Both the position numbers and the translations under genes were made by a program. A model generated the notes under the pieces. The model worked only from the letters and a program-made list of their open reading frames with translations. It was not told the DNA's origin and did no database searches. Source: Levilactobacillus fujinensis (GTDB taxonomy: Bacteria; Bacillota; Bacilli; Lactobacillales; Lactobacillaceae). Taken from it: a DNA stretch of 64,000 nucleotides. This document shows positions 10,553-19,978 of this stretch, piece after piece; the stretch's first letter is position 1, and each line of letters begins with the position of its first letter. The stretch covers positions 1 to 64,000 of the forward strand of contig NZ_RHNX01000008.1 in assembly GCF_003946335.1 (NCBI RefSeq), given 5' to 3'.

Positions 10553-11395
10553 GTGAGAAACGTGAAAAAGTACAAACGCACCCTACTGATGCTGGGCATT
10601 GTGGGTTTAGTGTTCATCCTTTCCGCTTGTAGCAATAAGCCAATCACCAATCAAAGTACCGGGATTTGGGACGGCCTGATCGTTCTGAACTTCTCGCGGG
10701 CGATTATCTGGTTGGCCCATTTCTTCGGGGGTAGTTACGGAATCGGGATCATCATCTTTACGATTATTATCCGGATTATCTTACTACCACTGATGATCTT
10801 CCAAACGCGTAGCATGCGGAAGACCCAAGAGGTTCAACCCCAATTAAAAGCATTACAGAAAAAGTATTCGTCTAAAGACAGAGAAACAATGGCCAAGCTT
10901 CAGTCAGAACAGCAAAAGCTGTACTCGGAAGCTGGCATCAACCCAATGATGGGCTGTTTACCAGCCTTGGTTCAACTGCCAATTATCTGGGCACTGTATC
11001 AAGCCATCTGGCGGACGGCCGTTCTGCGGTCTGGGACGTTCCTGTGGTTGCAACTTGGTCACAAGGACCCGTACTTCATTCTGCCAATCTTGGCGGCCTT
11101 AGCGACGTTCTTGAGTTCGTGGCTAACGACGAAGTCAGCACCAGAGTCTAACTCCATGAACACAATGATGATTGTCGGGATGCCCGTGGTGGTCTTCTTC
11201 ACCGCCATGAACGTTGCCTCATCATTGTCGTTGTACTGGACGGTTTCTTATGTCTTCCAAGTCGGCCAAACCTTGTTGATTCAAAATCCGTGGAAGATTC
11301 AGGCGGAACGTGATCAAAAGGAAAAGGTCAAAGCCGAACATGAGCGCACTGTGAAAAAGGCAATGCGGCGTGCTAAGCAAAGTAAACGTAAATAA
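10553..11395 (+). CDS. yidC: Membrane protein insertase YidC/OxaA, lipoprotein form
   Basis: 280-residue YidC/Oxa1 family insertase that inserts and folds membrane proteins, alone or with SecYEG. It has a type II signal peptide with lipobox LSAC (cleavage before Cys26 or so), a cytoplasmic loop with YSSKDRETMAKLQSEQQKLYSEAGINP, the conserved GCLPALVQLPIIWALYQAIWR helix, two further membrane helices, and a Lys/Arg-rich cytoplasmic C-tail. The start is GTG, 2 bases after rnpA. Bacilli usually have two YidC copies; this origin-proximal one corresponds to SpoIIIJ/YidC1. Confidence 0.95.
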   Translation: MRNVKKYKRTLLMLGIVGLVFILSACSNKPITNQSTGIWDGLIVLNFSRAIIWLAHFFGGSYGIGIIIFTIIIRIILLPLMIFQTRSMRKTQEVQPQLKALQKKYSSKDRETMAKLQSEQQKLYSEAGINPMMGCLPALVQLPIIWALYQAIWRTAVLRSGTFLWLQLGHKDPYFILPILAALATFLSSWLTTKSAPESNSMNTMMIVGMPVVVFFTAMNVASSLSLYWTVSYVFQVGQTLLIQNPWKIQAERDQKEKVKAEHERTVKKAMRRAKQSKRK

Positions 11396-11416
11396 CACCT
11401 AAAAAATGCATTTCTC

Positions 11417-11446
11417 GCCGTTCGGTTAAGTCCGGGCGGCTTTTTT
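11417..11446 (+). terminator. Terminator after yidC
   Basis: Nine-pair stem GCCGTTCGG (11417-11425) with CCGGGCGGC (11432-11440), including two G-U pairs, and then TTTTTT. It ends the rpmH-rnpA-yidC transcript before jag. Confidence 0.85.
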
Positions 11447-11887
11447 GTTGTCAAAGAACCAGGTCTATCGTGAAAACACTGTGCCGCAAATTCGCCGTGG
11501 GACGGGGTCACCTCCTTTACATGGTTGTGACTTAGTCTACTAAAATTAAAATGACTTTTCCGGTTGTAGTGACCGCCGATAGTGTTACTAACGAAATTTC
11601 TAACAGAATTGGGACATGAAATCCTTGGTCTTAAGGGATTCTTACGAGTTGGTGTTAAATTCTCGAGCTCGAAACCTAAATTCGTTACATGATTCTTGCG
11701 ACAGGACAGTGAGCCGGCTTACGCGAAATGGGCGCACTCTGGCAGCCAGAGATTCGGAGAACGTTCCCACAGTCCCCAATCGGGCTTCCCGCCAGGCTGG
11801 GTGGCTTAACTGGGGTCTCAGTATCGTGGTGACAACCAGAGAATTCTGCATTTTTAGATGGATTACGTAGTGCCTAGCGAGCGTTAT
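11447..11887. other. 440-base non-coding stretch between yidC and jag
   Basis: Open frames on both strands overlap here but none has a ribosome-binding site or a recognisable product. The stretch has balanced base composition and several short inverted repeats (for example GGCAGCCAGAG near 11742). It resembles neither repeat family A nor B. Function unknown. Confidence 0.35.
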
Positions 11888-11895
11888 GGTATACT
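11888..11895 (+). promoter_or_regulatory. Extended -10 promoter of jag
   Basis: TGG followed by TATACT (11890-11895) lies 34 bases before the jag start and 25 bases before its ribosome-binding site. No convincing -35 is visible, as is common with extended -10 promoters. Confidence 0.5.
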
Positions 11896-11929
11896 AAAAT
11901 TTAGCGAATAGACACGGGAGGAATAAACG

Positions 11930-12715
11930 ATGACGATCTTTACGGGGAAAACGGAAGCAGCGGCGATCGAAGCGGGACTAGCCGCATTGAACAGCCGTCG
12001 TGACCAGGTGATTACGAAGGTGGTCACGGCGCCACGTAAGGGTTTGTTTGGTATTGGTCGGCGGGATGCCATGGTCGACGTGGTCTTAAAACCCGTCGCG
12101 GCAGCCAGTGCAGCGGCTAAGCAACCAGTAGCTGCCAAGCCGAGTAGTACCGTTGTAAAACCAGTGCAGCGGGCAAAGGCCCAACCGGCACCGGTGGCAG
12201 CCCAGCCAACAACTGAGCCAGCGACCGAACCAACGGTGACCCCTGAGGAGCGCCGTGAGCAGCGCGAGGCGGCCGTCGAAGCCGTTCAGGATTACCTAGC
12301 AAACATCGTGGAACAACTGGGCATTGACGCGACGTTAGACGTTGAGAACACGGCCCACCGACAAGTCCGACTGGAATTTACCACGGACAAAGAAGGCCTG
12401 CTGATTGGAAAGCACGGGCGGACGATCAATGCCCTGCAGAGTTTGGGACAGCTATTTTTGAATCATCATGGCGCTGCACACGTCGATTTGGAATTGGACG
12501 TGGCGGGATACCGGGAGCGCCGGGCAGCTACGTTAGTTCGTTTGGCGGAGAGCACCGCGCGTGAAGTGGTGGCAACCGGGAAACCGATCTATTTGGATCC
12601 GATGCCTTCGTTTGAGCGTAAACAGATTCATGCGGTCCTAGCAAAGAATCGCCACGTGACGACGTACTCGGCCGGTAAAGAGCCACACCGCGCTGTTGTG
12701 ATCGAACCGGCATAG
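11930..12715 (+). CDS. jag: RNA-binding protein Jag/KhpB
   Basis: 261-residue Jag (KhpB/EloR) protein. It has an N-terminal Jag domain (MTIFTGKTEAAAIEAGLAAL and KGLFGIGRRDA), a long Ala/Pro/Thr-rich linker (about 60-110), a KH domain with the GLLIGKHGRTINALQSL loop, and an R3H domain near the C-terminus (MPSFERKQIHAVLAKNRHVTTYSAGKEPHR). In streptococci and lactobacilli it works with KhpA in RNA binding and control of cell elongation. ATG start with GGGAGGAA upstream. Unlike many genomes, it is separated from yidC by a terminator and has its own promoter. Confidence 0.95.
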   Translation: MTIFTGKTEAAAIEAGLAALNSRRDQVITKVVTAPRKGLFGIGRRDAMVDVVLKPVAAASAAAKQPVAAKPSSTVVKPVQRAKAQPAPVAAQPTTEPATEPTVTPEERREQREAAVEAVQDYLANIVEQLGIDATLDVENTAHRQVRLEFTTDKEGLLIGKHGRTINALQSLGQLFLNHHGAAHVDLELDVAGYRERRAATLVRLAESTAREVVATGKPIYLDPMPSFERKQIHAVLAKNRHVTTYSAGKEPHRAVVIEPA

Positions 12716-12791
12716 TTTCCGTTTGACAAAATGACCGATTGCCCTTATAGTGAAGACAATCATTCTTATCAAGTTTATGATAAAGTAGTGA

Positions 12792-12842
12792 AAGTACTTT
12801 ATCCGCGCACAGTTAGGTGGCGTGGAGTAGGTGCTTTTTTTT
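12792..12842 (+). terminator. Terminator after jag
   Basis: A long imperfect hairpin (AAGTAC..TCCGCGC against GCGTGGA..GTGCTT, about 15 pairs with two mismatches) ends in a run of eight T. It lies 80 bases after the jag stop. Confidence 0.65.
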
Positions 12843-12969
12843 ATGGCGTTAAATGATACACCAGGCCTGTTGAATGTCCATTCTTACGCATGGTATCCGG
12901 GTAATATGGCCAATCTACCGATAAACTTGATGTAAGGACCAACATTGAAAAGAACAAGGAGGATGGCTC

Positions 12970-14364
12970 ATGGCAGTCACGACCACAGAATTTGATACGA
13001 TTGCGGCAATTTCGACCCCACCTGGTGAGGGAGGCATCTCCATCATTCGGTTGAGTGGTGAAGAGGTCTTTGATGTCGCAGAGAAGCTGTTTAAGGGGGC
13101 TGACTTGACCAAAGCGGCCACCCACACGATTCATTATGGTCACATCATTGATCCAGAGAACGGTGAAGAGGTCGATGAGGTCATGGCAACCGTTATGCGG
13201 GCGCCTAAGACGTACACGAAGGAAGACATTATCGAAATCAACTGTCACGGTGGTATCGTGGCGACGAACCGGATCTTGCAGCTCTGCCTGAGCTATGGTG
13301 CACGGTTGGCTGAACCCGGTGAGTATACCAAGCGGGCCTTCCTCAATGGCCGAATCGATTTGACGCAGGCGGAATCCGTCATGGATTTGATTCGTGCGAA
13401 AACGGATAAGTCAATGAAGGTTGCTTTGGACCAATTAGACGGAAATCTGTCTCATTTGATTAGAAATTTACGCCAAGACATTCTCGATGCGTTGGCCCAA
13501 GTGGAAGTTAATATTGACTACCCTGAGTACGATGACGTGGAAACGATGACGACCAAGATGCTGTTGGAGAAGGCCCAAGAGGTTCAAAAGCAGATCAAGT
13601 CGCTCCTTGCGACCGCTAAACAGGGAAAAGTCTTACGCGAAGGCCTGGCCACTGCAATTGTTGGCCGACCAAATGTGGGGAAGAGTAGTCTGCTCAACCA
13701 TTTATTACACGAAGACAAGGCCATTGTGACCGACGTTGCCGGGACCACGCGTGACGTGATCGAAGAATATGTGAATGTCAAAGGGGTTCCGTTGAAGCTG
13801 ATCGATACGGCTGGTATTCGCGATACCACGGACAAGGTTGAAAAGATTGGGGTCGAACGCTCACGTAAGGCCATCAACACCGCTGATTTGGTAATGTTGG
13901 TCTTGAATGCCAGTGAGAAATTGACTACGGAAGACAAGGCGTTACTGAAGGCGACGGCCGACACACAACGCATTCTCATTTTGAACAAGACCGACTTGCC
14001 CATGAAGCTTGATCTGGCGGCGGTTAAGGCAGCTGCAGGGGATAGTCCAATTATGGAAACGTCAATTCTGCAGAGCACGGGAATGGATCAGCTGGAAGGT
14101 ACCATCGCCCACCTGTTCTTCGATGAAGGTATCGAGTCCAATCAAAATAACGTGATGGTCACGAATGCGCGGCACATTGGTCTGCTACATCAAGCCAGCG
14201 ATGCCTTAACGGACGTTCAGAGCGGGATTGCTGCGGGGATGCCGGTTGACTTAGTCCAGATCGACATGACGCGTGCTTGGGACCTGCTCGGTGAAATTAC
14301 TGGGGATAGTTACCAAGACGAACTGCTCGACCAGTTGTTCAGCCAGTTCTGTTTAGGAAAATAA
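12970..14364 (+). CDS. mnmE: tRNA modification GTPase MnmE
   Basis: 464-residue GTPase that, with MnmG, installs carboxymethylaminomethyl groups on wobble uridine 34 of certain tRNAs. An N-terminal folate-binding domain ([16 protein letters not shown]) and central helices surround a G domain with G1 [10 protein letters not shown]3 DTAG (DTAGIRDT) and G4 NKTD. The C-terminus is CLGK, containing the conserved cysteine of the CxGK motif. ATG start with AGGAGG upstream. The adjacent mnmG makes the pair functional partners, although 160 bases separate them. Confidence 0.97.
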   Translation: MAVTTTEFDTIAAISTPPGEGGISIIRLSGEEVFDVAEKLFKGADLTKAATHTIHYGHIIDPENGEEVDEVMATVMRAPKTYTKEDIIEINCHGGIVATNRILQLCLSYGARLAEPGEYTKRAFLNGRIDLTQAESVMDLIRAKTDKSMKVALDQLDGNLSHLIRNLRQDILDALAQVEVNIDYPEYDDVETMTTKMLLEKAQEVQKQIKSLLATAKQGKVLREGLATAIVGRPNVGKSSLLNHLLHEDKAIVTDVAGTTRDVIEEYVNVKGVPLKLIDTAGIRDTTDKVEKIGVERSRKAINTADLVMLVLNASEKLTTEDKALLKATADTQRILILNKTDLPMKLDLAAVKAAAGDSPIMETSILQSTGMDQLEGTIAHLFFDEGIESNQNNVMVTNARHIGLLHQASDALTDVQSGIAAGMPVDLVQIDMTRAWDLLGEITGDSYQDELLDQLFSQFCLGK

Positions 14365-14528
14365 CGAAGTAAAGTTAGCGAAATACCGTGCCTTATCGGC
14401 TATCAGATAGGTCGGTGCAAATGCAACTAGAAACCGCAGCGAACACGAATTTTGGTTTAGGAAAATTGCGCACAAAAGAGACCGTTTAGCCGCCGTCAGT
14501 GGCAGTTAAGCATGGAGGGAAAGAACCA

Positions 14529-16439
14529 ATGACTGAAGTAATTGAATATCCAGGTCAGGACTACGACGTTATCGTTGTGGGTGCCGGCCATGCTGGTAGC
14601 GAAGCCGCATTAGCTGCTGCGCGAATGGGGAACAAAACCTTATTAATGACGATCAATTTGGACATGGTGGCCTTTATGCCATGTAACCCATCTGTCGGGG
14701 GTCCTGCAAAGGGAATCGTCGTTCGTGAAATCGATGCATTAGGTGGCGAAATGGGCCGCAATATCGACAAGACCTACGTCCAGATGCGAATGCTGAATAC
14801 TGGGAAGGGACCGGCCGTCCGTGCCTTACGTGCCCAAGCCGATAAGCATGCGTACCATGCCGAAATGAAGCACACCATTGAACGGGAACCCAACTTGACC
14901 TTGCGCCAGGGAATCGTGGATGATTTGATCGTGGAAGACGGCGCCTGCAAAGGGGTCATCACCAATACGGGTGCGCGTTACAGCGCCAAGGCGGTGGTTA
15001 TCGCGGCGGGGACCGCTGCTCGCGGTAAGATCATCATCGGGGAACTGATGTATTCCTCTGGGCCCAACAATTCCCAACCCGCCAACAAATTGACGGCTAA
15101 TTTACCCAAGTATGGTTTTGATCTCGAACGGTTCAAGACCGGGACGCCACCACGGGTCGACGGTAACACGATTCATTACGATGAGACCGAGGAGCAGCCA
15201 GGTGACAAGGAGCCGAACCACTTTAGCTTTACAACGCCAGACAGTGCCTACATCGACATCAAGAATCAGCTGTCTTGCTGGTTGACGTATACCAACCAAA
15301 AGACGCATGAAATCATCAAGGCCAACCTCGACCGCGCGCCGATGTTTACCGGGGTGATCGAAGGGGTCGGTCCCCGTTACTGCCCATCCATTGAGGATAA
15401 GATCGTGCGGTTTGCTGATAAGCCACGGCACCAACTCTTCTTGGAGCCAGAAGGTCGCAACACCGATGAGTGGTACGTTCAAGGCCTTTCAACGTCTATG
15501 CCAGAAGAAGTTCAGCAGAAAATTTTGCACTCCATTAAGGGGTTAGAAGACGCACAAATGATGCGGCCGGGTTATGCCATTGAATACGATGTCGTTTCCC
15601 CATATCAATTACGGCCAACTTTGGAAACGAAGCCGTTGAAGAACCTGTTTACTGCAGGCCAAACGAACGGGACTTCCGGGTACGAAGAAGCCGCTGGCCA
15701 GGGCCTGTTAGCCGGAATCAACGCTGGCTTACGGGCGCTGGGCAAGCCAGGGTTTACGTTGAAGCGTTCCGATGCCTACATCGGTGTCATGGTCGACGAC
15801 TTGGTGACCAAGGGAACCAAGGAACCTTACCGCTTGTTGACGAGTCGTGCAGAGTACCGGTTGATTTTGCGGCATGATAACGCCGACTTACGTTTGACGG
15901 CGAAAGGTCATGAATTAGGCCTGATCAGTGACGACCGTTACGCTGATTTCTTAGCCAAGAAGGCGGCCTTGAAGGCTGAGATCGACCGGTTGAATAGCAT
16001 TCGTATCAAGCCAAACGATGCCATCAATGCCTTTGTTGAGAGTCACGGCGACAAGCCACTTCAAGATGGCGTGTTAGCTGCAGCGTTCCTCCGGCGGCCA
16101 TACGTCAATTACCAAACGTTATTGCAGTTCATTTCGGCTCCAGAACAACCGTTGGACCGGCATATCGTTGAAGAGATCGAAGTGTCATTGAAGTATGCTG
16201 GCTACATCAAGAAGGCCGAAGACAACGTGGCCAAGTTGAAGCGCATGGAAGCCAAGGCCATCCCCGCTAAGATCGACTACGATGCCATCGATGGTCTTGC
16301 AACTGAAGCACATCAAAAGTTAAAGAAGATTCAACCCGAAACGTTAGCTCAGGCCAGTCGGATCAGTGGGGTCAATCCTGCTGATATTGCCATCCTGAGC
16401 GTGTATATCGAACAAGGTAAGATTGCCAAAGTGAACTAG
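14529..16439 (+). CDS. mnmG: tRNA U34 modification protein MnmG (GidA)
   Basis: 636-residue FAD-dependent partner of MnmE in wobble-uridine modification. The N-terminus has the dinucleotide-binding motif [19 protein letters not shown]. Characteristic motifs [11 protein letters not shown] and [12 protein letters not shown] follow, and the C-terminal helical domain binds MnmE. I place the start at the ATG of [14 protein letters not shown] because GGAGGGAAAGAACC precedes it; an upstream in-frame ATG adds 10 residues that do not resemble the family. In many lactobacilli rsmG, noc and parAB follow; here none does. Confidence 0.97.
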   Translation: MTEVIEYPGQDYDVIVVGAGHAGSEAALAAARMGNKTLLMTINLDMVAFMPCNPSVGGPAKGIVVREIDALGGEMGRNIDKTYVQMRMLNTGKGPAVRALRAQADKHAYHAEMKHTIEREPNLTLRQGIVDDLIVEDGACKGVITNTGARYSAKAVVIAAGTAARGKIIIGELMYSSGPNNSQPANKLTANLPKYGFDLERFKTGTPPRVDGNTIHYDETEEQPGDKEPNHFSFTTPDSAYIDIKNQLSCWLTYTNQKTHEIIKANLDRAPMFTGVIEGVGPRYCPSIEDKIVRFADKPRHQLFLEPEGRNTDEWYVQGLSTSMPEEVQQKILHSIKGLEDAQMMRPGYAIEYDVVSPYQLRPTLETKPLKNLFTAGQTNGTSGYEEAAGQGLLAGINAGLRALGKPGFTLKRSDAYIGVMVDDLVTKGTKEPYRLLTSRAEYRLILRHDNADLRLTAKGHELGLISDDRYADFLAKKAALKAEIDRLNSIRIKPNDAINAFVESHGDKPLQDGVLAAAFLRRPYVNYQTLLQFISAPEQPLDRHIVEEIEVSLKYAGYIKKAEDNVAKLKRMEAKAIPAKIDYDAIDGLATEAHQKLKKIQPETLAQASRISGVNPADIAILSVYIEQGKIAKVN

Positions 16440-16454
16440 GTTTGGTGACAAAGG

Positions 16455-16563
16455 GAGAGTGGGACAAAAGGCGGTTAACCGGTTGCCTTCTGGCACACGT
16501 TTCGACCAGAAAAAGTTGAATAACTAAAGGGGCCCCGTGATGACTGTCGCGGGCCCCTTTTTT
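16455..16563 (+). repeat. Repeat family A, copy 1, ending in the mnmG terminator
   Basis: It begins GAGAGTGGGACAAAAGGCG, the same opening as copies at 30673 and 47066, and has the internal CACGTTTCG block. It ends in a strong hairpin, GGGGCCCCG (16529-16537) with CGGGCCCC (16550-16557) followed by T residues, which is a good terminator for mnmG. Confidence 0.75.
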
Positions 16564-16887
16564 GTTTGTAATCAATTAAAAATTAATAACAAAAAACAAC
16601 TAATTATTATTAAATTAATAATTAGTATACATAAACTTTACACGTTCTTTGCGTTAATGACACGGAGCGTTGGTAAAGTTGAAAGCTGTAGTGAGATAAT
16701 TATCCACTCGAATAGCTTGGGTGCTGAAGCGTTTCAGACATGACGAAAACCAGTGGGGATGCTAGATCAGGTTAGAAATTTTTACATAAAGAAGGTCACC
16801 GAACGGATAAAGCTGAATATCTGGCCAGTCAAGTAGTGGCAACGTTAAACTCGTGCTATGTTCCGCTGGCTTGAAGGGAGGAGACAC
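16564..16887. other. AT-rich intergenic stretch after mnmG
   Basis: The first 70 bases are strongly AT-rich (AATTAATAAC..TTATTATTAAATTAATAATTAG). No gene with a ribosome-binding site is seen before the CDS beginning at 16888. Confidence 0.4.
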
Positions 16888-17274
16888 GTGCTAACGGGAT
16901 TGCAGATTGTAGGCGTCATGTTGACTGTGTTTTTTTACGGTTGGCATTGGCGACTGGTACGACAATTGCCAGCGCAGAGTAGTCCGATGCGAAACCGGTG
17001 GCGATATTTGGCGCACAGTTTTCTACTTCTGACCCTGCTTTACATTGGGTTAGGGTCGTGGCGAGCCGCTTGGCTAGACGAACGGGTCTTAGTGCTGCTC
17101 GGCATCGTGAACGCTACTGTATTGGTTGCCCGGATTCTGTGGCAACGACAACATCCGTTTTCAGCAACCGACCGGCTAGTACGGCAGGTTCAAGTCAAGT
17201 TACTGACGCTGAGTCAGCTCTCGTTACTATTCGTCTTATTAGCAACTTTCAATATATTAGTAGCTGAAAATTAG
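16888..17274 (+). CDS. Small integral membrane protein, unknown function
   Basis: 128 residues with four predicted membrane helices (about 1-20, 45-63, 68-87 and 107-126) and short basic loops rich in Arg. I do not recognise the family. The GTG start at 16888 is preferred because AGGGAGGAG lies 5-7 bases upstream; an earlier in-frame ATG at 16858 has no ribosome-binding site. The stop is 10 bases before pnuC, whose ribosome-binding site overlaps this stop, so the two are likely one operon. The protein may be an accessory to PnuC or an unrelated passenger. Confidence 0.65.
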   Translation: MLTGLQIVGVMLTVFFYGWHWRLVRQLPAQSSPMRNRWRYLAHSFLLLTLLYIGLGSWRAAWLDERVLVLLGIVNATVLVARILWQRQHPFSATDRLVRQVQVKLLTLSQLSLLFVLLATFNILVAEN

Positions 17275-17284
17275 GGGGATTAAC

Positions 17285-18025
17285 ATGACAAATACACAGA
17301 CACATGGTTGGTGGTTCAACCAGCTTTTCACAAATTGGAAAAAATTTGAGATCATCTATGTTTCGCTCTTATTAATTTTACAGGTGGCCGTGTATGCGGT
17401 CGTGCCAGATAGTTTAATTGGGATGGTCTCCGGAGTCATGGGGGTTCTGTGTCTGATTTACGGGATGAAGGGCCGAAAAATTTCATTCATCTTCGGTCTG
17501 GTTCAATGTGTGGCGATGACGTATATTGCGTGGATCAGCCATGCCTATGGCTCGTTTGCGATGGACATCATCTACGTTGTCTCACAACCGATCGGCTGGG
17601 TGATGTGGGGGCGCGATGAGGCAACCCATTCGTTCGCTAAGCAAACCCGGAATATGATCTTTGTGGGTGCGTTTGTGGCTTGGATCATTGGCTGGGTCGT
17701 CCTGGCCATGCTGCACGGTCAGTTGCCTTACTTTGATTCCATCAACTTTGTGGTCAGTCTGATTGCACAACTGCTATATATTTTGAAATTCAAGGAAAAC
17801 TGGTCATTGTGGATCGTCGTTAATATTGCCAACGTTATTTATTGGGGGACGTTGACCGTGCAAACCCTGATGGGAGTCACGAAAATTGGGTCGCTGGGCG
17901 CAAATCTGTCACAGGTAGCCTTACAAGCGGCCTTACTATTTAATGCCGTCTACGCAACGAAGGTTTGGGCCAGCGGTGAAGCCGATAATGAAGGTGGCGC
18001 CGGAGCCAACCAACAGACAAAATAA
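17285..18025 (+). CDS. pnuC: Nicotinamide riboside transporter PnuC
   Basis: 246-residue PnuC-family transporter, which takes up nicotinamide riboside for NAD synthesis by facilitated diffusion coupled to intracellular phosphorylation. About seven membrane helices are visible, along with the family-typical aromatic-rich region FAMDIIYVVSQPIGWVMWGRDE and the later helix FKENWSLWIVVNIANVIYW. ATG start with GGGGGATTAAC upstream. It follows the small membrane gene by 10 bases and is ended by a strong hairpin. PnuC relatives can carry thiamine or riboflavin, so the exact vitamin is inference. Confidence 0.9.
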   Translation: MTNTQTHGWWFNQLFTNWKKFEIIYVSLLLILQVAVYAVVPDSLIGMVSGVMGVLCLIYGMKGRKISFIFGLVQCVAMTYIAWISHAYGSFAMDIIYVVSQPIGWVMWGRDEATHSFAKQTRNMIFVGAFVAWIIGWVVLAMLHGQLPYFDSINFVVSLIAQLLYILKFKENWSLWIVVNIANVIYWGTLTVQTLMGVTKIGSLGANLSQVALQAALLFNAVYATKVWASGEADNEGGAGANQQTK

Positions 18026-18038
18026 AACACGACAAAGA

Positions 18039-18081
18039 ACTCGCCCGTTAACGTCATTTTCAACGCTAACGGGCGAGTTTT
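18039..18081 (+). terminator. Terminator after pnuC
   Basis: Twelve-pair perfect stem ACTCGCCCGTTA (18039-18050) with TAACGGGCGAGT (18067-18078), followed by TTTT. It lies directly upstream of the next gene's ribosome-binding site. Confidence 0.9.
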
Positions 18082-18104
18082 GCGACCTTAGGAGGAAATC
18101 AATT

Positions 18105-18335
18105 ATGAAGCACTATTCGCCAGAAATGGCGCAAACCGATCTCATGGAACTCTTGGCGGCGGTTCATCAGTTAAAGGAAACGATTGTGATCACCCCAACG
18201 GACGCGAATGATGTCCATGCTGCAGTATTGATCCCGAAGAGTGAATGGGAAGCCTTACGTGAGTTGGCTTTTCTTCAGCAGTCACCGTTACCGACACCGC
18301 CAAAGCGGCCAGTTATCGAGACGGAGTGGGGTTAA
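18105..18335 (+). CDS. Phd/YefM-like antitoxin-type protein, orphan
   Basis: 76 residues. The middle part, IVITPTDANDVHAAVLIPKSEWEALRELAFL, resembles the Phd/YefM antitoxin fold (xxNDxxxAVLxxxxxYExLxE). The ATG has AGGAGGAAATCAATT upstream, which sets the start; the frame stays open further 5' through pnuC but is not translated from there. No toxin gene (RelE, Doc, YoeB) lies beside it: the next gene, 4 bases away, is convergent and encodes a HAD phosphatase. It could be an orphan antitoxin, a remnant, or a regulator. Confidence 0.7.
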   Translation: MKHYSPEMAQTDLMELLAAVHQLKETIVITPTDANDVHAAVLIPKSEWEALRELAFLQQSPLPTPPKRPVIETEWG

Positions 18336-18339
18336 GCAA

Positions 18340-19023
18340 CTACGCGAGAACCAACCGCGTCACGGTCGCAAAATCGGCGGCTTCAAAGGTTGGCTGATAG
18401 GTACCAGGATTAGTGGTGTGCTGGGGATTATACCAGATGCTGGGAAGCTGAACATTGTTAGCGCCCAGAATGTCTGACTGCAGGCGGTCACCCACCATGA
18501 GCGTATTGGCGGCGGTTAAATCGGGATGTTGCGCGAAAATCGGCGCGAAGAAGCGTGGATCAGGCTTGTTGAAGCCAATGTCTTGGGAGATATAGACGCC
18601 ATCAAAGTAGGTACCGATTCCAGATCCAGCGAGGCGACTGAGTTGGGTGTGTTTGGTTCCATTCGTACCGATTAAAAGCTGTACGCCAGCGGTCTTGAGG
18701 TGATCCAGTAGGCGACGAGCGCCCGGGAGTGTGTAGAAGTTGTGATTGAGCATGTCGTTGTATTCAGCCTCTAGGGCCACACCGTCGACTGCGATGCCTA
18801 GCGCGTTAAAGGTCAGTGCAAAGCGCTCGTTGAGTAGTGGCTGACGGGGTGCTCCCTGTTCGATGCGCTGCCAAATCTCGCGGTTGAGGTGAACGTAGGT
18901 GTCAAAGCCTCGCTGAACGTCGGGGGCACCGTATTTTTTCAGTATGGCGGTGATGCCTTCTGTCTCGCCGCGTGTAAAGTCGAGTAGGGTATCGTCTAAG
19001 TCAAAAATTGCGTATTTTTTCAC
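18340..19023 (-). CDS. HAD-superfamily phosphatase, YjjG-like
   Basis: 227-residue haloacid dehalogenase hydrolase. Motif I is FDLDDTLLDF (nucleophile D8 or so), motif II is in LLIGTNGT, the motif III lysine is in GFNKPDPRFF and motif IV is MVGDRLQSDILGA. The sequence around these motifs and the helical cap resemble YjjG, a non-canonical pyrimidine nucleotidase that removes mutagenic dUMP/dTMP analogues. ATG start. Convergent with the antitoxin-like gene, with only 4 bases between stops, so each 3' end overlaps transcription of the other. Confidence 0.88.
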   Translation of the reverse strand: MKKYAIFDLDDTLLDFTRGETEGITAILKKYGAPDVQRGFDTYVHLNREIWQRIEQGAPRQPLLNERFALTFNALGIAVDGVALEAEYNDMLNHNFYTLPGARRLLDHLKTAGVQLLIGTNGTKHTQLSRLAGSGIGTYFDGVYISQDIGFNKPDPRFFAPIFAQHPDLTAANTLMVGDRLQSDILGANNVQLPSIWYNPQHTTNPGTYQPTFEAADFATVTRLVLA

Positions 19024-19089
19024 GGGAGTTCATCCTTTACCTGTAAGTTTTACTTAGTTTAGCGCAAATGGACTGAAATTTCAGCAAGC

Positions 19090-19330
19090 TAAAGGTTGAA
19101 AATCCCAAAATACTTATTATGATTGATGTCACAACGATATTGGATCTAAAATTAGGCAACGTTGTCCAACCAGCGCCCTACCAGCCAGCAGATATGGGCT
19201 GGATCGGTGCGAACGCAACTTGAAGCCTCGAAAAGGCCGAGTCTCCAAGCTTGGTTTTCTACTAAGCCAGTGGGAAATTCACCCACTAACTAAGTAGAAC
19301 GACGCGCCTGAGCCCATATCTGCCGACCTC
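19090..19330. repeat. Repeat family B, copy 1 (large hairpin element)
   Basis: This shares two long blocks with 50222-50440: AGGTTGAAAATCCCAAAATAC and GCGAACGCAACTTGAAGCC..TTGGTTTTCTACTAAG. A perfect 13-base inverted repeat, GCAGATATGGGCT at 19188-19200 and AGCCCATATCTGC at 19311-19323, encloses the conserved block. Inside are further hairpins such as AGTGGG..CCCACT. The rest of the gap (19331-19606) shows no gene. Confidence 0.7.
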
Positions 19331-19606
19331 TCGGCTGACGTAGTTGGTCTGAGGAAACATGGATCATGCCGTTTGAAACGCTATTGAATTATGCTTAAAT
19401 TTTGGCAGCCACTTGGGATTCAGTGATTGGAATTGACCTGCACAATCAAAGCCGGAGTGCGGCTGTTTTCACTAATTTAGCCGTGACATTTCCTACTGTC
19501 GCAAGAGTAACGCAAACATTTTGGCTTTCAACCTCAGCAACAAGAAAAAAGCGGCCCAGCAATCTTGGTTGCCAGCTCGCTTGACGTTTTGAATGCTGAA
19601 AATTGA

Positions 19607-19873
19607 TTAAGGGTGACCCCCTAAAATAAAAGCCCGGGCAATGGAGAGAATCAAATAAGCCACTTGAATTCCCAGGTCGATCTTGTTGAGAGGGTTGGTG
19701 TCAGCGGTGCTTTCGAAAACATTGAAGTGCAGCATCGCCGTAATTAACGAACTAAAGCAGAGAAAGGCAACAATGACGGGTTGCTGAATAAACAACATGG
19801 CAAAGAGTAACACCAACGTCAATAGACTTACGCCAATCTTGACGGGGGTTACTGGGTAACGGTCTTGAGTCAT
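19607..19873 (-). CDS. Small membrane protein, unknown function
   Basis: 88 residues with three hydrophobic segments (about 15-32, 36-50 and 65-85). I do not recognise the family. The ATG at 19873 (MTQDRYPV) is preferred over an in-frame GTG three codons earlier because GAGG lies 8 bases before the ATG. It lies downstream of brnQ in the same direction, about 105 bases after its stop, so it could be read from the brnQ mRNA. Confidence 0.6.
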   Translation of the reverse strand: MTQDRYPVTPVKIGVSLLTLVLLFAMLFIQQPVIVAFLCFSSLITAMLHFNVFESTADTNPLNKIDLGIQVAYLILSIARAFILGGHP

Positions 19874-19978
19874 CCTAAACACCTCGTTTCGTTCGAAATA
19901 TGAGAATATGAGATTTTAATTACAACTATCATACCAGATATTTCAAGTAAGTGGGGAATTAATTGCCCAGAAAGGGAG

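Noticed and set aside
11616-11870. Overlapping open frames on both strands between yidC and jag
   Set aside because: No ribosome-binding site, no recognisable sequence, and the two strands are equally open by chance.
19402-19584. 60-codon plus-strand frame next to repeat B copy 1
   Set aside because: No ribosome-binding site and low-complexity, unlikely protein sequence.
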